DNA of 64,000 nucleotides, taken from contig SBGG01000098.1 of NCBI GenBank assembly GCA_006226685.1, forward strand, positions 1-64,000, read 5' to 3'. The stretch comes from Sphingomonadales bacterium. GTDB taxonomy: Bacteria; Pseudomonadota; Alphaproteobacteria; Sphingomonadales; Sphingomonadaceae. Both the position numbers and the translations under genes were made by a program. Below the pieces are notes generated by a model. The model saw nothing but the letters and a program-made list of their open reading frames with translations. It was not told the origin of the DNA and did no database searches. Below, piece after piece: positions 27,199 through 36,974 of this stretch; the first letter of the stretch is position 1, and every line of letters begins with the position of its first letter.

Positions 27199-27605
27199 CA
27201 GAGTTTCCCCGCGAAGATCCAGAGCCACAGAGCGGCGGTGGCGAGAATCGCCAATGCGAAAACGATCAGCGACCATTTCCTGTTGCCAGTCAGTTCATAA
27301 CCGGCTCCCGTATCGAGCACGAAATGGCGCAGCCCGGAAAAGAGGTGCTGGAAAAAAGCCCAGCTAAGACCGATCATGATGAAATATCCGATCGGGGACC
27401 CGGCCCAGCCCAGGAAATAATCATAATATTCTGGCCCGGAAGCCGCCGCCACCAGCCACCAGACCAGACCCAGCGCGCCGACAATGGCAAGACCGTCGCC
27501 GGTAATGCGGTGCAAAATGGAAGCCGCCATGTGCGGCCCCCAGCGCCATATGGAAAGATGCGGTGACAAGGGCCTGCTCTTAGGCCGTTCCTGTGCGTGA
27601 GCCAT
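27198..27605 (-). CDS. sdhC: Succinate dehydrogenase cytochrome b556 subunit
   Basis: The 135-residue protein with three membrane helices contains RPLSPHLSIWRW, ASILHRITGDGL and SGLRHFVLD, the last with the haem b histidine. It passes electrons from SdhB to ubiquinone. It is the first gene of the sdhCDA operon. The ATG at 27605 begins MAHAQERPKSRPLSPHL. It is divergent from the chemoreceptor gene, with about 196 bp between the starts. Confidence 0.93.
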   Translation of the reverse strand: MAHAQERPKSRPLSPHLSIWRWGPHMAASILHRITGDGLAIVGALGLVWWLVAAASGPEYYDYFLGWAGSPIGYFIMIGLSWAFFQHLFSGLRHFVLDTGAGYELTGNRKWSLIVFALAILATAALWLWIFAGKL

Positions 27606-27801
27606 GCTGGTCACAATCCCCTGGTTGAACCTGAATCGGCCCCCTTTAGCGCGTGGGTCTGCCGCACGCAAATCATGATAGCGGCGATCGAGGCTCCAAA
27701 GGCGATTTTTGGACCTTGATGAAGGTCTATAATCCAATATTAACCATCCTGCTCTAAGCGTTGCGACGGGATATTGTGCGCAAGCGAAGACGGAAACAGG
27801 C

Positions 27802-29205
27802 ATGCCGATCGATCTGGTCAGGGAAGAAATTGTCGACATGCGGGAACGCCTGGCCGATTTCGATCCTCGCGGAGACCTGCCCGCAACCGCCGGAGAAATA
27901 TGGTCGCTAATCGAGGGCGACCCTTCCCCGGTGGATAATTTCTTTGCCCTGTACAGTGTGAGCAGCGGGCTCGATACGCGCCTTTCCTCCGAAGCGCTAA
28001 CCGCCCTGCATGCGGAAATAGGGCGCTATCTCAAATTAAAATTCACCTCGTTCGGCTCTTCCGAATGGACGAGATCGGTCGTCAACTGCATTCGCCATGC
28101 CCGTAAGCATAATGTCGCATTCCGCGCGGTCCTGATCGCCGCCAACAGCGCCAATGAGGCAATTGCCCAGATCATCGGACGCTGCGCGATGGAGGATGAA
28201 GGGCTGCGCTGCCGCCTGATGCGGGCGATGATGCGCATGGCGATGATCGAAGCGGAGGTGATGTTTTCTGCCGTCACGGCAGAGAACAGCAACGCCGATA
28301 TAGAGGAACGCAAGCGCAACAGTGAATTGTTCGAACAACGCATCGCCAGCGAAGTCGGCGATGCCTCGACCTTCGGCGAAGGGCTGCGCGATCAGGCCAA
28401 ACATGCATCCGACGCGACGCGCGGCATGCTCGACAAAGTATCGGAAGTGGCCGCCGCCGCAGAACAATCCGCGCTGGCGATGCGGGAGGCGGCCCATATT
28501 TCCGCCGGTCTGATCCGTGCGATCGAGGAAACCCGAACACAGGTTGAAAATTCAGCAGAGGTCGCGCAACGCGCCTCGATTCAGGCGGGGGAGGCGGTTT
28601 CGATGTCGGCCACCCTGTCCGACCATGCGCAGGCGATCGAATCGATTCTCGGCCTGATCCGCGATATTGCCGGGCAGACCAACCTGCTCGCCCTCAATGC
28701 CACGATCGAAGCGGCGCGCGCCGGTGACGCCGGGCGCGGCTTCGCCGTTGTCGCGCAGGAGGTGAAATCTCTGGCCAGCCAGACGGCCCGCGCCACCGAC
28801 GATATTGCCGGCAAAATTGCCGCGATCCAGCATTCAACCCGCCAGTCGGTCGATACCAATCAGCGCATCCGCGATACGGTCAGCGATGTACAGGAAAGCT
28901 CCGAGCGCATTCGCGAGGCGATGGAACAGCAGGCGCAGACGGTGACGATGATTACCGCGGCAGTCGACGAAACCGCGCTGGCGGCCGATTCGATGTCGGG
29001 AACGGTCGCCACCATTCATCGCGACACAGAAGTGGTCGCCAGTGAAATCGACGATCTGGAACAGGGATTCGGCACGGTCGAAGCCATGCTCAAAAATCTT
29101 CGCGCGGCCTCCGCCGAATTCAGCCACCGCGTCACCGCCAATTGCGAAAGCTGCGCCGCCCATCAGATGCCGCCGGTAAAACCAACACCATCCTTCGCGG
29201 CCTGA
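27802..29205 (+). CDS. Soluble methyl-accepting chemotaxis protein, possible globin-coupled sensor
   Basis: The 467-residue protein has no membrane helix. Residues 190-440 form the signalling coiled coil with the highly conserved tip [20 protein letters not shown] and [11 protein letters not shown]. The N-terminal 160 residues are helical. Their spacing resembles protoglobin sensor domains: RYLKLKF, then W89, then [12 protein letters not shown] with His99 and His103, then [14 protein letters not shown] haem-binding oxygen sensor like HemAT is therefore possible but unproven. The tail carries [11 protein letters not shown], an odd CxxCxxH. No other che genes lie here. It is divergent from the sdh operon, which would fit an energy or oxygen taxis role. 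Confidence 0.82.
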   Translation: MPIDLVREEIVDMRERLADFDPRGDLPATAGEIWSLIEGDPSPVDNFFALYSVSSGLDTRLSSEALTALHAEIGRYLKLKFTSFGSSEWTRSVVNCIRHARKHNVAFRAVLIAANSANEAIAQIIGRCAMEDEGLRCRLMRAMMRMAMIEAEVMFSAVTAENSNADIEERKRNSELFEQRIASEVGDASTFGEGLRDQAKHASDATRGMLDKVSEVAAAAEQSALAMREAAHISAGLIRAIEETRTQVENSAEVAQRASIQAGEAVSMSATLSDHAQAIESILGLIRDIAGQTNLLALNATIEAARAGDAGRGFAVVAQEVKSLASQTARATDDIAGKIAAIQHSTRQSVDTNQRIRDTVSDVQESSERIREAMEQQAQTVTMITAAVDETALAADSMSGTVATIHRDTEVVASEIDDLEQGFGTVEAMLKNLRAASAEFSHRVTANCESCAAHQMPPVKPTPSFAA

Positions 29206-29300
29206 CCCGCAAAAGCGGGCCATGCCTTCTTCTCCGCGCGGAACCGGAATGGGGGCCGAACGAGCTACCTCGCCGACACCCGCTCCGTAAACTGGCGAAA

Positions 29301-30569
29301 TCAGGCCGCGTCTTCGGCCTTTTTGTCCTTTTCAGTGAAGACGCGCACCGGCTCCTTGCGCCCGTCAACGACATCCTTGTCGACCACCACTTCGCTCACG
29401 CCCTTCATCGAGGGCAGATCGAACATGGTATCGAGCAGGATCGCCTCGATGATCGAACGCAGGCCACGGGCACCGGTCTTGCGCTCGATCGCCCTCTTCG
29501 CGATCGCGGTCAGCGCGTCGTCGGTGAAGGTGAGGTCCACCTCCTCCATCTCGAACAGCTTGCGATACTGTTTCACCAGCGCATTTTTCGGCTCGACCAG
29601 AATCTTCACCAGCGCGGGGACATCGAGATCCTCCAGCGTGGCGATAACCGGCAAACGACCGACAAATTCGGGAATCAGGCCGAATTTCAGCAAATCCTCA
29701 GGCTCGCTCTGGCGCAGCAGTTCGCCGGTGCGGCGTTCCTCCGGCGCGGCGACATGCGCGCCGAAACCGATGGACTTCGCCTCCAGACGATCTCCGATGA
29801 TCTTCTCCAGCCCCGCGAACGCCCCGCCGCAGATGAACAGGATGTTGGTCGTGTCCACCTGCAGGAATTCCTGCTGCGGGTGCTTGCGTCCACCCTGCGG
29901 TGGAACGGAGGCCGTGGTGCCTTCCATCAGCTTGAGCAACGCCTGCTGCACACCCTCGCCCGACACGTCGCGAGTGATGGACGGGTTTTCGGCCTTGCGG
30001 CTGATCTTGTCGATCTCGTCGATATAGACGATGCCGCGCTGCGCCTTTTCGACATTATAGTCGCTGGCCTGCAACAGTTTCAGGATGATGTTCTCGACAT
30101 CCTCACCGACATACCCCGCCTCGGTCAGCGTCGTCGCATCGGCCATGGTGAAGGGCACATCGAAGGTCTTGGCCAGCGTCTGCGCCAGCAACGTCTTACC
30201 GCAGCCGGTCGGTCCGACCAGCAGAATGTTGGACTTGGCAAGTTCAACCTCGCCCGTCTTGGTGCCGTGGTTGAGGCGCTTATAATGGTTATGGACCGCG
30301 ACCGACAGCACGCGCTTCGCCCGCGCCTGCCCGATCACATAATCGTCGAGCACGTCGCAGATTTCCTGCGGTGTGGGCACGCCCCCATCCTTCTTGCCGA
30401 CAAGACCGCTCTTGGTCTCCTCGCGAATGATGTCGTTGCACAGCTCCACGCACTCGTCGCAGATGAAAACGGTCGGTCCGGCGATCAGCTTGCGCACCTC
30501 ATGCTGTGACTTGCCGCAAAAGGAGCAATAAAGGGTGCTTTTCGAATCGGAACCGGTCAGCTTGGTCAT
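29301..30569 (-). CDS. clpX: ATP-dependent Clp protease ATP-binding subunit ClpX
   Basis: The 422-residue AAA+ unfoldase has an N-terminal zinc-binding domain with cysteines at 15, 18, 37 and 40, then the Walker [12 protein letters not shown], Walker [11 protein letters not shown] and a sensor-2 region ending in the Lys/Glu-rich C terminus. It unfolds tagged proteins and feeds them to ClpP. In alphaproteobacteria it controls cell-cycle regulators. It lies downstream of clpP, separated by a hairpin. Confidence 0.97.
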   Translation of the reverse strand: MTKLTGSDSKSTLYCSFCGKSQHEVRKLIAGPTVFICDECVELCNDIIREETKSGLVGKKDGGVPTPQEICDVLDDYVIGQARAKRVLSVAVHNHYKRLNHGTKTGEVELAKSNILLVGPTGCGKTLLAQTLAKTFDVPFTMADATTLTEAGYVGEDVENIILKLLQASDYNVEKAQRGIVYIDEIDKISRKAENPSITRDVSGEGVQQALLKLMEGTTASVPPQGGRKHPQQEFLQVDTTNILFICGGAFAGLEKIIGDRLEAKSIGFGAHVAAPEERRTGELLRQSEPEDLLKFGLIPEFVGRLPVIATLEDLDVPALVKILVEPKNALVKQYRKLFEMEEVDLTFTDDALTAIAKRAIERKTGARGLRSIIEAILLDTMFDLPSMKGVSEVVVDKDVVDGRKEPVRVFTEKDKKAEDAA

Positions 30570-30666
30570 TCCTGTTCTTTCCTTGCCCGGCCCGGATCAC
30601 AAATGGCGATCCTTCCCGGCCGAACATATAATGCGGCCATCCTAGACCGCGCTTTCCCTCTTTCAC

Positions 30667-30693
30667 AAGGGGGAGAATAGCCTTCTCCCCCTT
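30667..30693 (-). promoter_or_regulatory. Strong hairpin in the clpP-clpX gap
   Basis: AAGGGGGAGAA (30667-30677) and TTCTCCCCCTT (30683-30693) form a perfect 11-bp stem with a five-base loop. On the clpP-clpX transcript it lies about ten bases after the clpP stop. There is no T run, so it may attenuate read-through, or stabilise the clpP message, rather than end it outright. Confidence 0.6.
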
Positions 30694-30702
30694 AACGGAG
30701 GC

Positions 30703-31338
30703 TTATGCTTCTTCCGATTCCGCCGGAACCGGACGTGCGCCATAGACCTGATCGACAAGGCCGAACGCCTTGGCTTCCTCGGCTTCGAGGAAGGTATCGC
30801 GATCCATCGCAGCTTCGATTTTTTCCAGCGGCTGGCCGGTGAACTTGCAATAAAGATTGTTCATCCGCGCACGAATCCGCAGGATTTCCTTGGCCTGAAT
30901 CTCGATATCCGAAGCCATGCCCTGTGCCCCGCCGGAGGGCTGATGCACCATGATACGGGCGTTGGTAGTGGCGAAACGCATTCCCGGTTCGCCCGCCGCG
31001 AGCAGGAAGCTGCCCATCGATGCGGCCTGACCGATGCACACGGTCGAAACCTGCGGGCGGATATATTGCATGGTATCGTAAATCGCGAGACCCGCCGTGA
31101 CGACGCCGCCCGGCGAGTTGATGTACATGGAAATCGGCTTTTTCGGATTTTCCGATTCGAGGAACAGCAACTGGGCGACGATCACCGACGCCATATGATC
31201 TTCGATCTGCCCGGTCACGAAGATGATCCGTTCCCGCAACAGACGGGAATAAATGTCGAAACTGCGTTCACCGCGGTTGGATTGCTCGATGACGACCGGG
31301 ACGAGGGCGGCCATGGGGTCGAAATTGCTGTTGTGCAT
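30703..31338 (-). CDS. clpP: ATP-dependent Clp protease proteolytic subunit
   Basis: The 211-residue serine protease has [11 protein letters not shown] with catalytic Ser107 and HQPSGG with His132; the Asp lies in RDTFL. The IGF-loop region and [12 protein letters not shown] are standard. Fourteen subunits form the degradative barrel used by ClpX and ClpA. It starts about 145 bp from the divergent GT-C gene. In many relatives tig lies directly upstream; here two glycosyltransferase genes come between. Confidence 0.97.
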   Translation of the reverse strand: MHNSNFDPMAALVPVVIEQSNRGERSFDIYSRLLRERIIFVTGQIEDHMASVIVAQLLFLESENPKKPISMYINSPGGVVTAGLAIYDTMQYIRPQVSTVCIGQAASMGSFLLAAGEPGMRFATTNARIMVHQPSGGAQGMASDIEIQAKEILRIRARMNNLYCKFTGQPLEKIEAAMDRDTFLEAEEAKAFGLVDQVYGARPVPAESEEA

Positions 31339-31484
31339 GATGCTCTTTCAGACGTTTCGGATTATCCGGGCCTACATCGGACAGCCAGGCCGGGGTTTCA
31401 ATAGGGAAGAACAAAAGACCTTGTCAAAAGGCGGAAAAGCCCCCTAGGGTTTCGGTCCACTATCGGCGCCATTGGGACAAAACC

Positions 31485-32792
31485 ATGCTGTTGCGACATA
31501 TCGGCGCCTGGCTCAATGATCGTGACTGGCGCTGGCCCGCACTGTTTCTGATACTGGGCGCAATGGAACGGGTGGCCTGGCTGATCGCGCGGGGGCATCT
31601 CGGCTTCGCTCAGGGAGAAGCAGCCAATACCGCCATCGCCTTTGCCCGGACCGGCGAGATTGCGGATGTATTCGCCAAAGGCAGTGGCCTGACCGCCCAT
31701 CTCAATCCGCTCCTGCCCATGATCGCCGGCTTTCTGTATCGGCTGTTCGGCATCCGGTCGGTTCCCTCAGAACTGATCCTGATGACGATGTCCATCGGCG
31801 CAGCCTTACTGTCAGCCGCCCTGTTCTATCATATTTTCGGCCTTCTGGGCGGTAGCCGCCGCGCCCGCCTGACGGCGCTCGCCCTGTTCTGCCTTCTTCC
31901 AGTCAATCTCCAGACGGAAAGCATCACTTTCCGCATCTGGGAGGGGGCCGTCGCCATGGCGCTCACCGCTGCAACGCTCCTTCTGGTCATACAGGCCGAC
32001 CGCGCGCAAATGGTCAGCTATCCGCGAATCGCCCTCACGTCCCTGCTGGCCGCACTGCTGTTCTTCCTCAGCCCCGCACTGGGCCTGGCTCTCTATATCT
32101 GTACGATCATATGGGCGATACGGCGCCTGCCCCTCGCCCGATGGCCCGCAACGGCCGCCATTGCGACAGCGGCATTGGTGGCCGTGCTCACCCCCTGGAC
32201 CGTTCGCAACTATCAGGCCTTTCACCAGTTCATCCCCCTCCGCAGCAATTTCGGGTTGGAGCTGGCTCTGGCCAATCATCCCGCGGCCGTCAGCGACCGG
32301 GATAACGCCGCCGTTTTCCGGGCGCGCCTTTCCGAAATCCATCCTCTTGAAAATGGCGGCGCTTTTGAGAAAATGCAGGCCGCAGGAGGCGAACGCGCCT
32401 ATGCCGAACGCCTTGGTCAGGAAGCGAAAGCCTGGATCGCCTCCCATCCCGGCGATTTTGCACGCCTCTGCATCCGCCACCTGAAACAATTTTATTTCCC
32501 ACCCGCCTGGCAATGGTCCATTTATGGACAGACCAGCAAGGCCACGATGGCAAAAACGGCCTTGCTCTGGGCAATTTCCTTCTGCGGGCTGGTCGGAGCT
32601 CTTTCCGCATTGCTGCTCTGGCGCGGCCCATGGCTCTATGTGGCAATAGTCACGCTCGTGCCGTCGCTGCCCTATATCATTACGCAGCCAGTGTCACGCT
32701 ATCGCTACATCGTCTATGCGGCGTTGCTGTTCCTGGGGTGCGAGTGGATCAGCCGGATCCCGTCATGGGTACGGCGTACCCCGGCCCAGTGA
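31485..32792 (+). CDS. GT-C type membrane glycosyltransferase-like protein
   Basis: The 435-residue protein has about ten membrane helices. A large extracytoplasmic stretch (about 255-340) follows TPWTVRNYQAFHQFIPLRSNFG, a pattern shared with PMT/ArnT-like glycosyltransferases that use polyprenol-linked sugars. The first loop has a Glu in FAQGEAAN, where GT-C enzymes keep an acidic catalytic residue. Donor and acceptor are unknown. It is divergent from clpP and convergent with the GT2 gene, suggesting a small glycosylation set inserted between tig and clpP. Confidence 0.72.
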   Translation: MLLRHIGAWLNDRDWRWPALFLILGAMERVAWLIARGHLGFAQGEAANTAIAFARTGEIADVFAKGSGLTAHLNPLLPMIAGFLYRLFGIRSVPSELILMTMSIGAALLSAALFYHIFGLLGGSRRARLTALALFCLLPVNLQTESITFRIWEGAVAMALTAATLLLVIQADRAQMVSYPRIALTSLLAALLFFLSPALGLALYICTIIWAIRRLPLARWPATAAIATAALVAVLTPWTVRNYQAFHQFIPLRSNFGLELALANHPAAVSDRDNAAVFRARLSEIHPLENGGAFEKMQAAGGERAYAERLGQEAKAWIASHPGDFARLCIRHLKQFYFPPAWQWSIYGQTSKATMAKTALLWAISFCGLVGALSALLLWRGPWLYVAIVTLVPSLPYIITQPVSRYRYIVYAALLFLGCEWISRIPSWVRRTPAQ

Positions 32793-32960
32793 CGCGAGGC
32801 AGGCCACACACCCTCTGAATTCACGATCATGGCGGGGCCATGCCCCGGACCAAGGCGGCGGCTTTGAGCAGCCCCGCAAAGGACTCTGCCGCCAGATGCT
32901 GGATCCGATTGAATTGGAACGGATCAAGCCCTTTTCATTTTTCTTACTTGTTGTCCGCCG

Positions 32961-33956
32961 TCAGCCGATCCCACCTGACTTGAAAACGCCCAGGCCTCCT
33001 GCTCCCGGCGCCGGAAAAGCAAGATAGGCCAGCCGCTTCATTTCGCGCCGCCCCTTGGTGACGGTATCCAGAATAAGACCGGCAAATATGCACAAAGTGG
33101 CGATGGTCAGCAGTCCCATGATCAGTATCGCCGTCGGGAAACGCGGCACCAATCCGGTCTGAACAAAAGTGACGATCAGCGGGACGGCGAGGATCAGCGC
33201 AACCAGCGCCAGTAACCCGGCCAGCACGCCGTAAAAAAGAACCGGCCGTTCCGAACGGTAAAGGTTCACCATCGTCCGCAGGATGCGCCATCCGTCCCGA
33301 TAGGTGGACAGCTTCGACGTCGATCCCTCCGGCCGGGCGGCATAACGCGTCACCTGTTCCGACACCGGCATCACCAGTTCCAATGCATGGACACTGATCT
33401 CCGTCTCGATCTCGAAACCGGCGGAAAGCACCGGGAAACTCTTGACGAAACGACGGGAAAAAACCCTGTACCCGGATAATATGTCGCTGAAGCTACGGCC
33501 GAACATACGCGCCAGCAGGCCGGTCAGCAGACGATTGCCCAGCACATGCCCACGTCGATAGGCCGCTTCGACCTCCGACTGGCGGGCCCCGACGACCATA
33601 TCGAGCTGCTCCTCCACCAAAGCCGCGATCATTGCCGGCGCAGCCTTGGCATCATAGGTCGCGTCGCCGTCCGCCATTACATAGATATCGGCCTCCACAT
33701 CGGCGAACATGCGGCGCACCACCGCGCCCTTGCCCTGCATCCGTTCCCGCCCGACGATCGCACCAGCGGCACGAGCAAACTCCACCGTGCGGTCGCTGCT
33801 GTTATTATCGTAAACATAAATGGCAGCGGAAGGCAGCGCTTCACGAAAGGCAGCAACCGTCTGCGCGATCGCCGCCTCCTCATTGTAGCAGGGCAGCAAC
33901 ACCGCAACTCTCAAATCCCGGCGGCCGGAAATGTCATGCGCATGCGTTTCGATCAT
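32961..33956 (-). CDS. GT2 family glycosyltransferase (dolichyl-phosphate mannosyltransferase-like)
   Basis: The 331-residue protein has an N-terminal GT-A domain beginning VAVLLPCYNEEAAI, with YVMADGDATYD as the DxD-type metal site and FSDILSGYRVFSRRF near the acceptor site. Two C-terminal membrane helices (about 232-300) are followed by a short cytosolic tail. Enzymes of this kind load a sugar onto undecaprenyl phosphate, which a GT-C protein such as the convergent neighbour could use. ATG at 33956 is preferred over the TTG five codons upstream. Confidence 0.82.
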   Translation of the reverse strand: MIETHAHDISGRRDLRVAVLLPCYNEEAAIAQTVAAFREALPSAAIYVYDNNSSDRTVEFARAAGAIVGRERMQGKGAVVRRMFADVEADIYVMADGDATYDAKAAPAMIAALVEEQLDMVVGARQSEVEAAYRRGHVLGNRLLTGLLARMFGRSFSDILSGYRVFSRRFVKSFPVLSAGFEIETEISVHALELVMPVSEQVTRYAARPEGSTSKLSTYRDGWRILRTMVNLYRSERPVLFYGVLAGLLALVALILAVPLIVTFVQTGLVPRFPTAILIMGLLTIATLCIFAGLILDTVTKGRREMKRLAYLAFPAPGAGGLGVFKSGGIG

Positions 33957-34037
33957 CGACCAAGCCCCCAAATCCGGAAATCACCGTTGCGTCCATCGTT
34001 ACCCACGAAATGTCCGCGCTGCCAACACCATAAACCA

Positions 34038-34069
34038 TGGCCGGAAAGAGATTGCTCTCTTCCCGGCCA
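34038..34069 (-). terminator. Terminator hairpin after tig
   Basis: TGGCCGG (34038-34044) pairs with CCGGCCA (34063-34069) and AAGAG pairs with CTCTT inside, separated by a single mismatch. It lies about 35 bases after the tig stop on the minus strand. No strong T run follows. Confidence 0.6.
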
Positions 34070-34100
34070 CTCTATTTCGTCATGCGATGACGTAACCTGT

Positions 34101-35717
34101 TTATTCGGCCTTGGCTGCGGCCTTTTTCGCCGGAGCCTTCTTCGCTGCGGGCTTGGCTTCCGCCGTGTCACCCGCGGCATCGTCGGCCGCTGCCTTTTTG
34201 GCGGGTGCCTTCTTAGCCGGAGCCTTCTTCGCCGCAGGCTTGGCTTCTTCCGCTACTTCGGCGGCAACCTCCTCACCTTCGGCCTTTTTCGCTGCGGCTT
34301 TCTTGGCTGCGGGCTTCTTGGCCGGCTTGGCTTCATGATCATGGTCATGGTCGCAATCCGGGCCATGGACATGGCCCTTGGGCTCGCCATCCTCTGCCTC
34401 GATCGCCGCTTCCAGTTCCTCGCGGGTCACGGCGCGATCGGTGATCTCCGCCTTTTCGAACAGGAAGTCGACAACCTTGTCCTCATAGAGCGGGGCGCGC
34501 AGCTGAGCGGCGGCCATCGGCTCATTCTGGATATACTGGACGAAGCGCTGACGATCCTCGGGGCGATATTGCTGCGCCGCCTGCATCACGAGGCGCTGCA
34601 TTTCCTGGCTGCTGACCTCCACGCCATTGGCCTGACCGATTTCGGAGAGCAGCAGACCGAGGCGAACGCGACGCACCGCGATGCCGCGATAATCGTCCTT
34701 CTCCGCTTCCAGCTCGGCCATAGCCGCCGCCGGATCTTCCTCATGATTGGCTTCATGCTCAAGCTGCGCCCAGATCTGCTGGAACTCGGCATCGACCATC
34801 GAGGGCGGCACGTCGAAATCATGCGCAGCGGCGAGCTGATCGAGCAGCTTGCGCTTCATATGGGTGCGGGTAAGGCCGTTCAGCTCCTGCTCGATCTGAC
34901 CCTTCATCAGGTCACGCAGCTGCTCAATGCCTTCCAGCCCCATGGCCTTGGCGAAATCATCGTCGGCCTTGGGCTTTTCCTTGTTGAGCACCGCCGTGAC
35001 CTTGATATCGAAGGTCGCTTCCTTGCCCTTCAGCGTATCGACGCCATAATCTTCGGGGAAGGTCACGGTGACGATCTTCTCGTCGCCGGTCTTCACGCCG
35101 ACCAGCTGATCCTCGAAACCGGGAATCAGGTTGCCCGAACCGATTTCGATCTTCATGCCTTCGCCGGTGCCGCCATCGAACGCGACGCCGTCGACCTTGC
35201 CGGCGAAATCCATGACGACGATATCGCCGGTCTTCGCCTTGTGGCTGTCGGCATAGGCTTCATAGCTGTTCTGCTGCGCGGCGATACGACCTACCGCTTC
35301 GTCCAGCGCCGCCTCATCGGCCTCGACCGTCAGACGCTCCAGCACCAGCCCTTCAACCGAAGGTGCCGGAATTTCCGGCAGCACTTCGAGCGAAACCTTG
35401 ACCTCGGCATCCTTGCCGAATTCGAAGCCCTCGTCCAGTTCGACCGCAGGCTGCATCGCCGGACGCAGCTTATTATCGGCCAGCAGCTTCTGCACGCCTT
35501 CCTGGATGCTGTTGTTGAGCGCATCGGCCTGCAACCGCTCGCCGTGCATCTTGCGGACAAGATTGGCGGGCACCTTGCCGGGGCGGAAGCCGGGCATGCG
35601 AACCTGCGGGGCGATGGATTCCACCTCCTTATCGACGCGAGCGTCGATGTCCTTGGCGGGGATCGTCAGGGTGTAGGCGCGCTTCAGGCCCTCGTTCAAC
35701 GTCTCGACAGTCTGCAT
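34101..35717 (-). CDS. tig: Trigger factor, with extended His- and Lys/Ala-rich tail
   Basis: The 538-residue chaperone has the ribosome-binding domain (1-115, with GFRPGKVP at the tip), a FKBP-like PPIase domain (about 150-245) and the helical C-terminal arms. Trigger factors are usually 430-460 residues. Residues 445-538 are an extra tail: a metal-binding-looking HVHGPDCDHDHDHE stretch, then about 75 residues built from PAKKA/KKAPA repeats like histone H1 tails. The tail is Lys- and Ala-rich and probably disordered. tRNA-Leu lies just upstream on the same strand. The chaperone call is secure; the tail's role is unknown. Confidence 0.95.
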   Translation of the reverse strand: MQTVETLNEGLKRAYTLTIPAKDIDARVDKEVESIAPQVRMPGFRPGKVPANLVRKMHGERLQADALNNSIQEGVQKLLADNKLRPAMQPAVELDEGFEFGKDAEVKVSLEVLPEIPAPSVEGLVLERLTVEADEAALDEAVGRIAAQQNSYEAYADSHKAKTGDIVVMDFAGKVDGVAFDGGTGEGMKIEIGSGNLIPGFEDQLVGVKTGDEKIVTVTFPEDYGVDTLKGKEATFDIKVTAVLNKEKPKADDDFAKAMGLEGIEQLRDLMKGQIEQELNGLTRTHMKRKLLDQLAAAHDFDVPPSMVDAEFQQIWAQLEHEANHEEDPAAAMAELEAEKDDYRGIAVRRVRLGLLLSEIGQANGVEVSSQEMQRLVMQAAQQYRPEDRQRFVQYIQNEPMAAAQLRAPLYEDKVVDFLFEKAEITDRAVTREELEAAIEAEDGEPKGHVHGPDCDHDHDHEAKPAKKPAAKKAAAKKAEGEEVAAEVAEEAKPAAKKAPAKKAPAKKAAADDAAGDTAEAKPAAKKAPAKKAAAKAE

Positions 35718-35807
35718 CTTTTTCTACTCAACGCTTTCTAGATCTCTCGGAATTCCGTCTGGCCAAAACCTTCGCGAACGAAGGCCGTCCGATAAGGGCT
35801 GACTTAC

Positions 35808-35892
35808 TGGTGCGGGCGAAGGGACTCGAACCCCCACATCTTGCGATACCAGAACCTAAATCTGGCGCGTCTACCAGTTTCGCCACGCCCGC
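35808..35892 (-). tRNA. tRNA-Leu (anticodon UAG)
   Basis: The minus strand folds as a class II tRNA. The acceptor stem GCGGGCG pairs with CGCCCGC. The D arm carries CTGGTAGACGC. The anticodon stem CCAGA/TCTGG encloses loop TTTAGGT, so the anticodon is UAG, reading CUA and related leucine codons. A variable arm of leucine type and the T arm GGGGTTCGAGTCCC follow. The 3' ACCA is encoded. It lies 90 bp upstream of tig on the same strand and may share its transcript. Confidence 0.95.
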
Positions 35893-36019
35893 ATCGGTCG
35901 CCGGTCGGCGCGGCATAGAACAAGGGGAAGAAAAGGGCAAGGGTTAGCGGGCACAGAGCCGCAACGGCCAAAAGCCGCCATCCCCCTCTTATCACAAGCC
36001 CATCGGACCACAGCCCCCG

Positions 36020-36964
36020 TCAGGGGACCGGATGAAGCACCGCAAGCGCAATCATCAACGTGAAAAAGGACAGGGTGGTTGCCAGCAGCAGCGCCGCACT
36101 GCAGGTTTCAACATCATCGCTGCGCACGGCCATCAGGGGAAAGATGCTGGCCATCGGCATGGCCGCCAGCAACAGCAACGAAACCCGGAACAGCGGGTCG
36201 CCGATCGGGAAAAAGGAGAGTAGCAGCACCGCCATCAGCGGATGGACGATCAGCTTGCCGAAGGAAATGGTCGCAATGCTGTTGATCCGCCCCCGCAGGG
36301 CCACGCCCGCCAGCCCCGCCCCGATCGCCATCAGCGCCAGCGGTGCCGAAGCCCCGGCCAATATCGTCACTGCCTTGTCCACCGGAGTCGGCAGAGACAG
36401 CGAAAACAGGCAAAACAGGCCGCCCATAACGATCGCGATCAGCAGGGACGAGCGCATCAGCCCGACAGCGACTTCCCTGACCGCCTGCGCCACGCTTTCA
36501 TGCTTCCCCAGACCAGCCTCGACCAGCATGAAGGTGAGCGGCAATATCAGGATATTTTCGACGATCATGCTGAGCGCAATCGGCCGCACCCCGGCGGGAC
36601 CGAATATCTGCACCATCATCGGCAGGGCAATGAAAGCCGAATTGGAACAGCTCATCCCCATAGCGCGAACGGCCGAAACAGCCCCCGATTTCCGCCCCCG
36701 CATGCGGAACCACATATATCCGCACAGAAAGGAGGCTAAGGAGGCCATCCCATAGACGAGCAGAAAACGTGGCTGGAAAATCGCCTGCACCGGGCTGGTC
36801 GCAAGCGAATGAAAGATCAGCGCGGGCAACGCCACCAGCAGGACGAAGCGAGCAAACCCCTTTATCTGCTCAGGCGAAAAAATCCGCGCCCGGCCGATCC
36901 CATATCCCGCGCCGATGAGCAGGAAGATCGGCAGGATGATGTCAAGAATCGATCGAATCGGCAC
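36020..36964 (-). CDS. AEC family transporter
   Basis: The 314-residue protein has ten predicted membrane helices in two five-helix repeats, with the AEC-type pattern LPIFLLIGAGYGIGR at the start and CSNSAFIALPMM in the middle. Auxin efflux carrier homologues in bacteria export organic acids such as malate, but the substrate here is unknown. It starts with GTG ten bases after the gatB stop, so it is probably translated from the same message. No later in-frame ATG fits the first helix. Confidence 0.82.
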   Translation of the reverse strand: MPIRSILDIILPIFLLIGAGYGIGRARIFSPEQIKGFARFVLLVALPALIFHSLATSPVQAIFQPRFLLVYGMASLASFLCGYMWFRMRGRKSGAVSAVRAMGMSCSNSAFIALPMMVQIFGPAGVRPIALSMIVENILILPLTFMLVEAGLGKHESVAQAVREVAVGLMRSSLLIAIVMGGLFCLFSLSLPTPVDKAVTILAGASAPLALMAIGAGLAGVALRGRINSIATISFGKLIVHPLMAVLLLSFFPIGDPLFRVSLLLLAAMPMASIFPLMAVRSDDVETCSAALLLATTLSFFTLMIALAVLHPVP

Positions 36965-36974
36965 CCGAGGCCGC

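Noticed and set aside
33546-35741. A 731-codon open frame on the plus strand
   Set aside because: It is antisense to tig and part of the GT2 gene, and its low-complexity part mirrors the tig Lys/Ala repeat. No motif or ribosome-binding site supports it.
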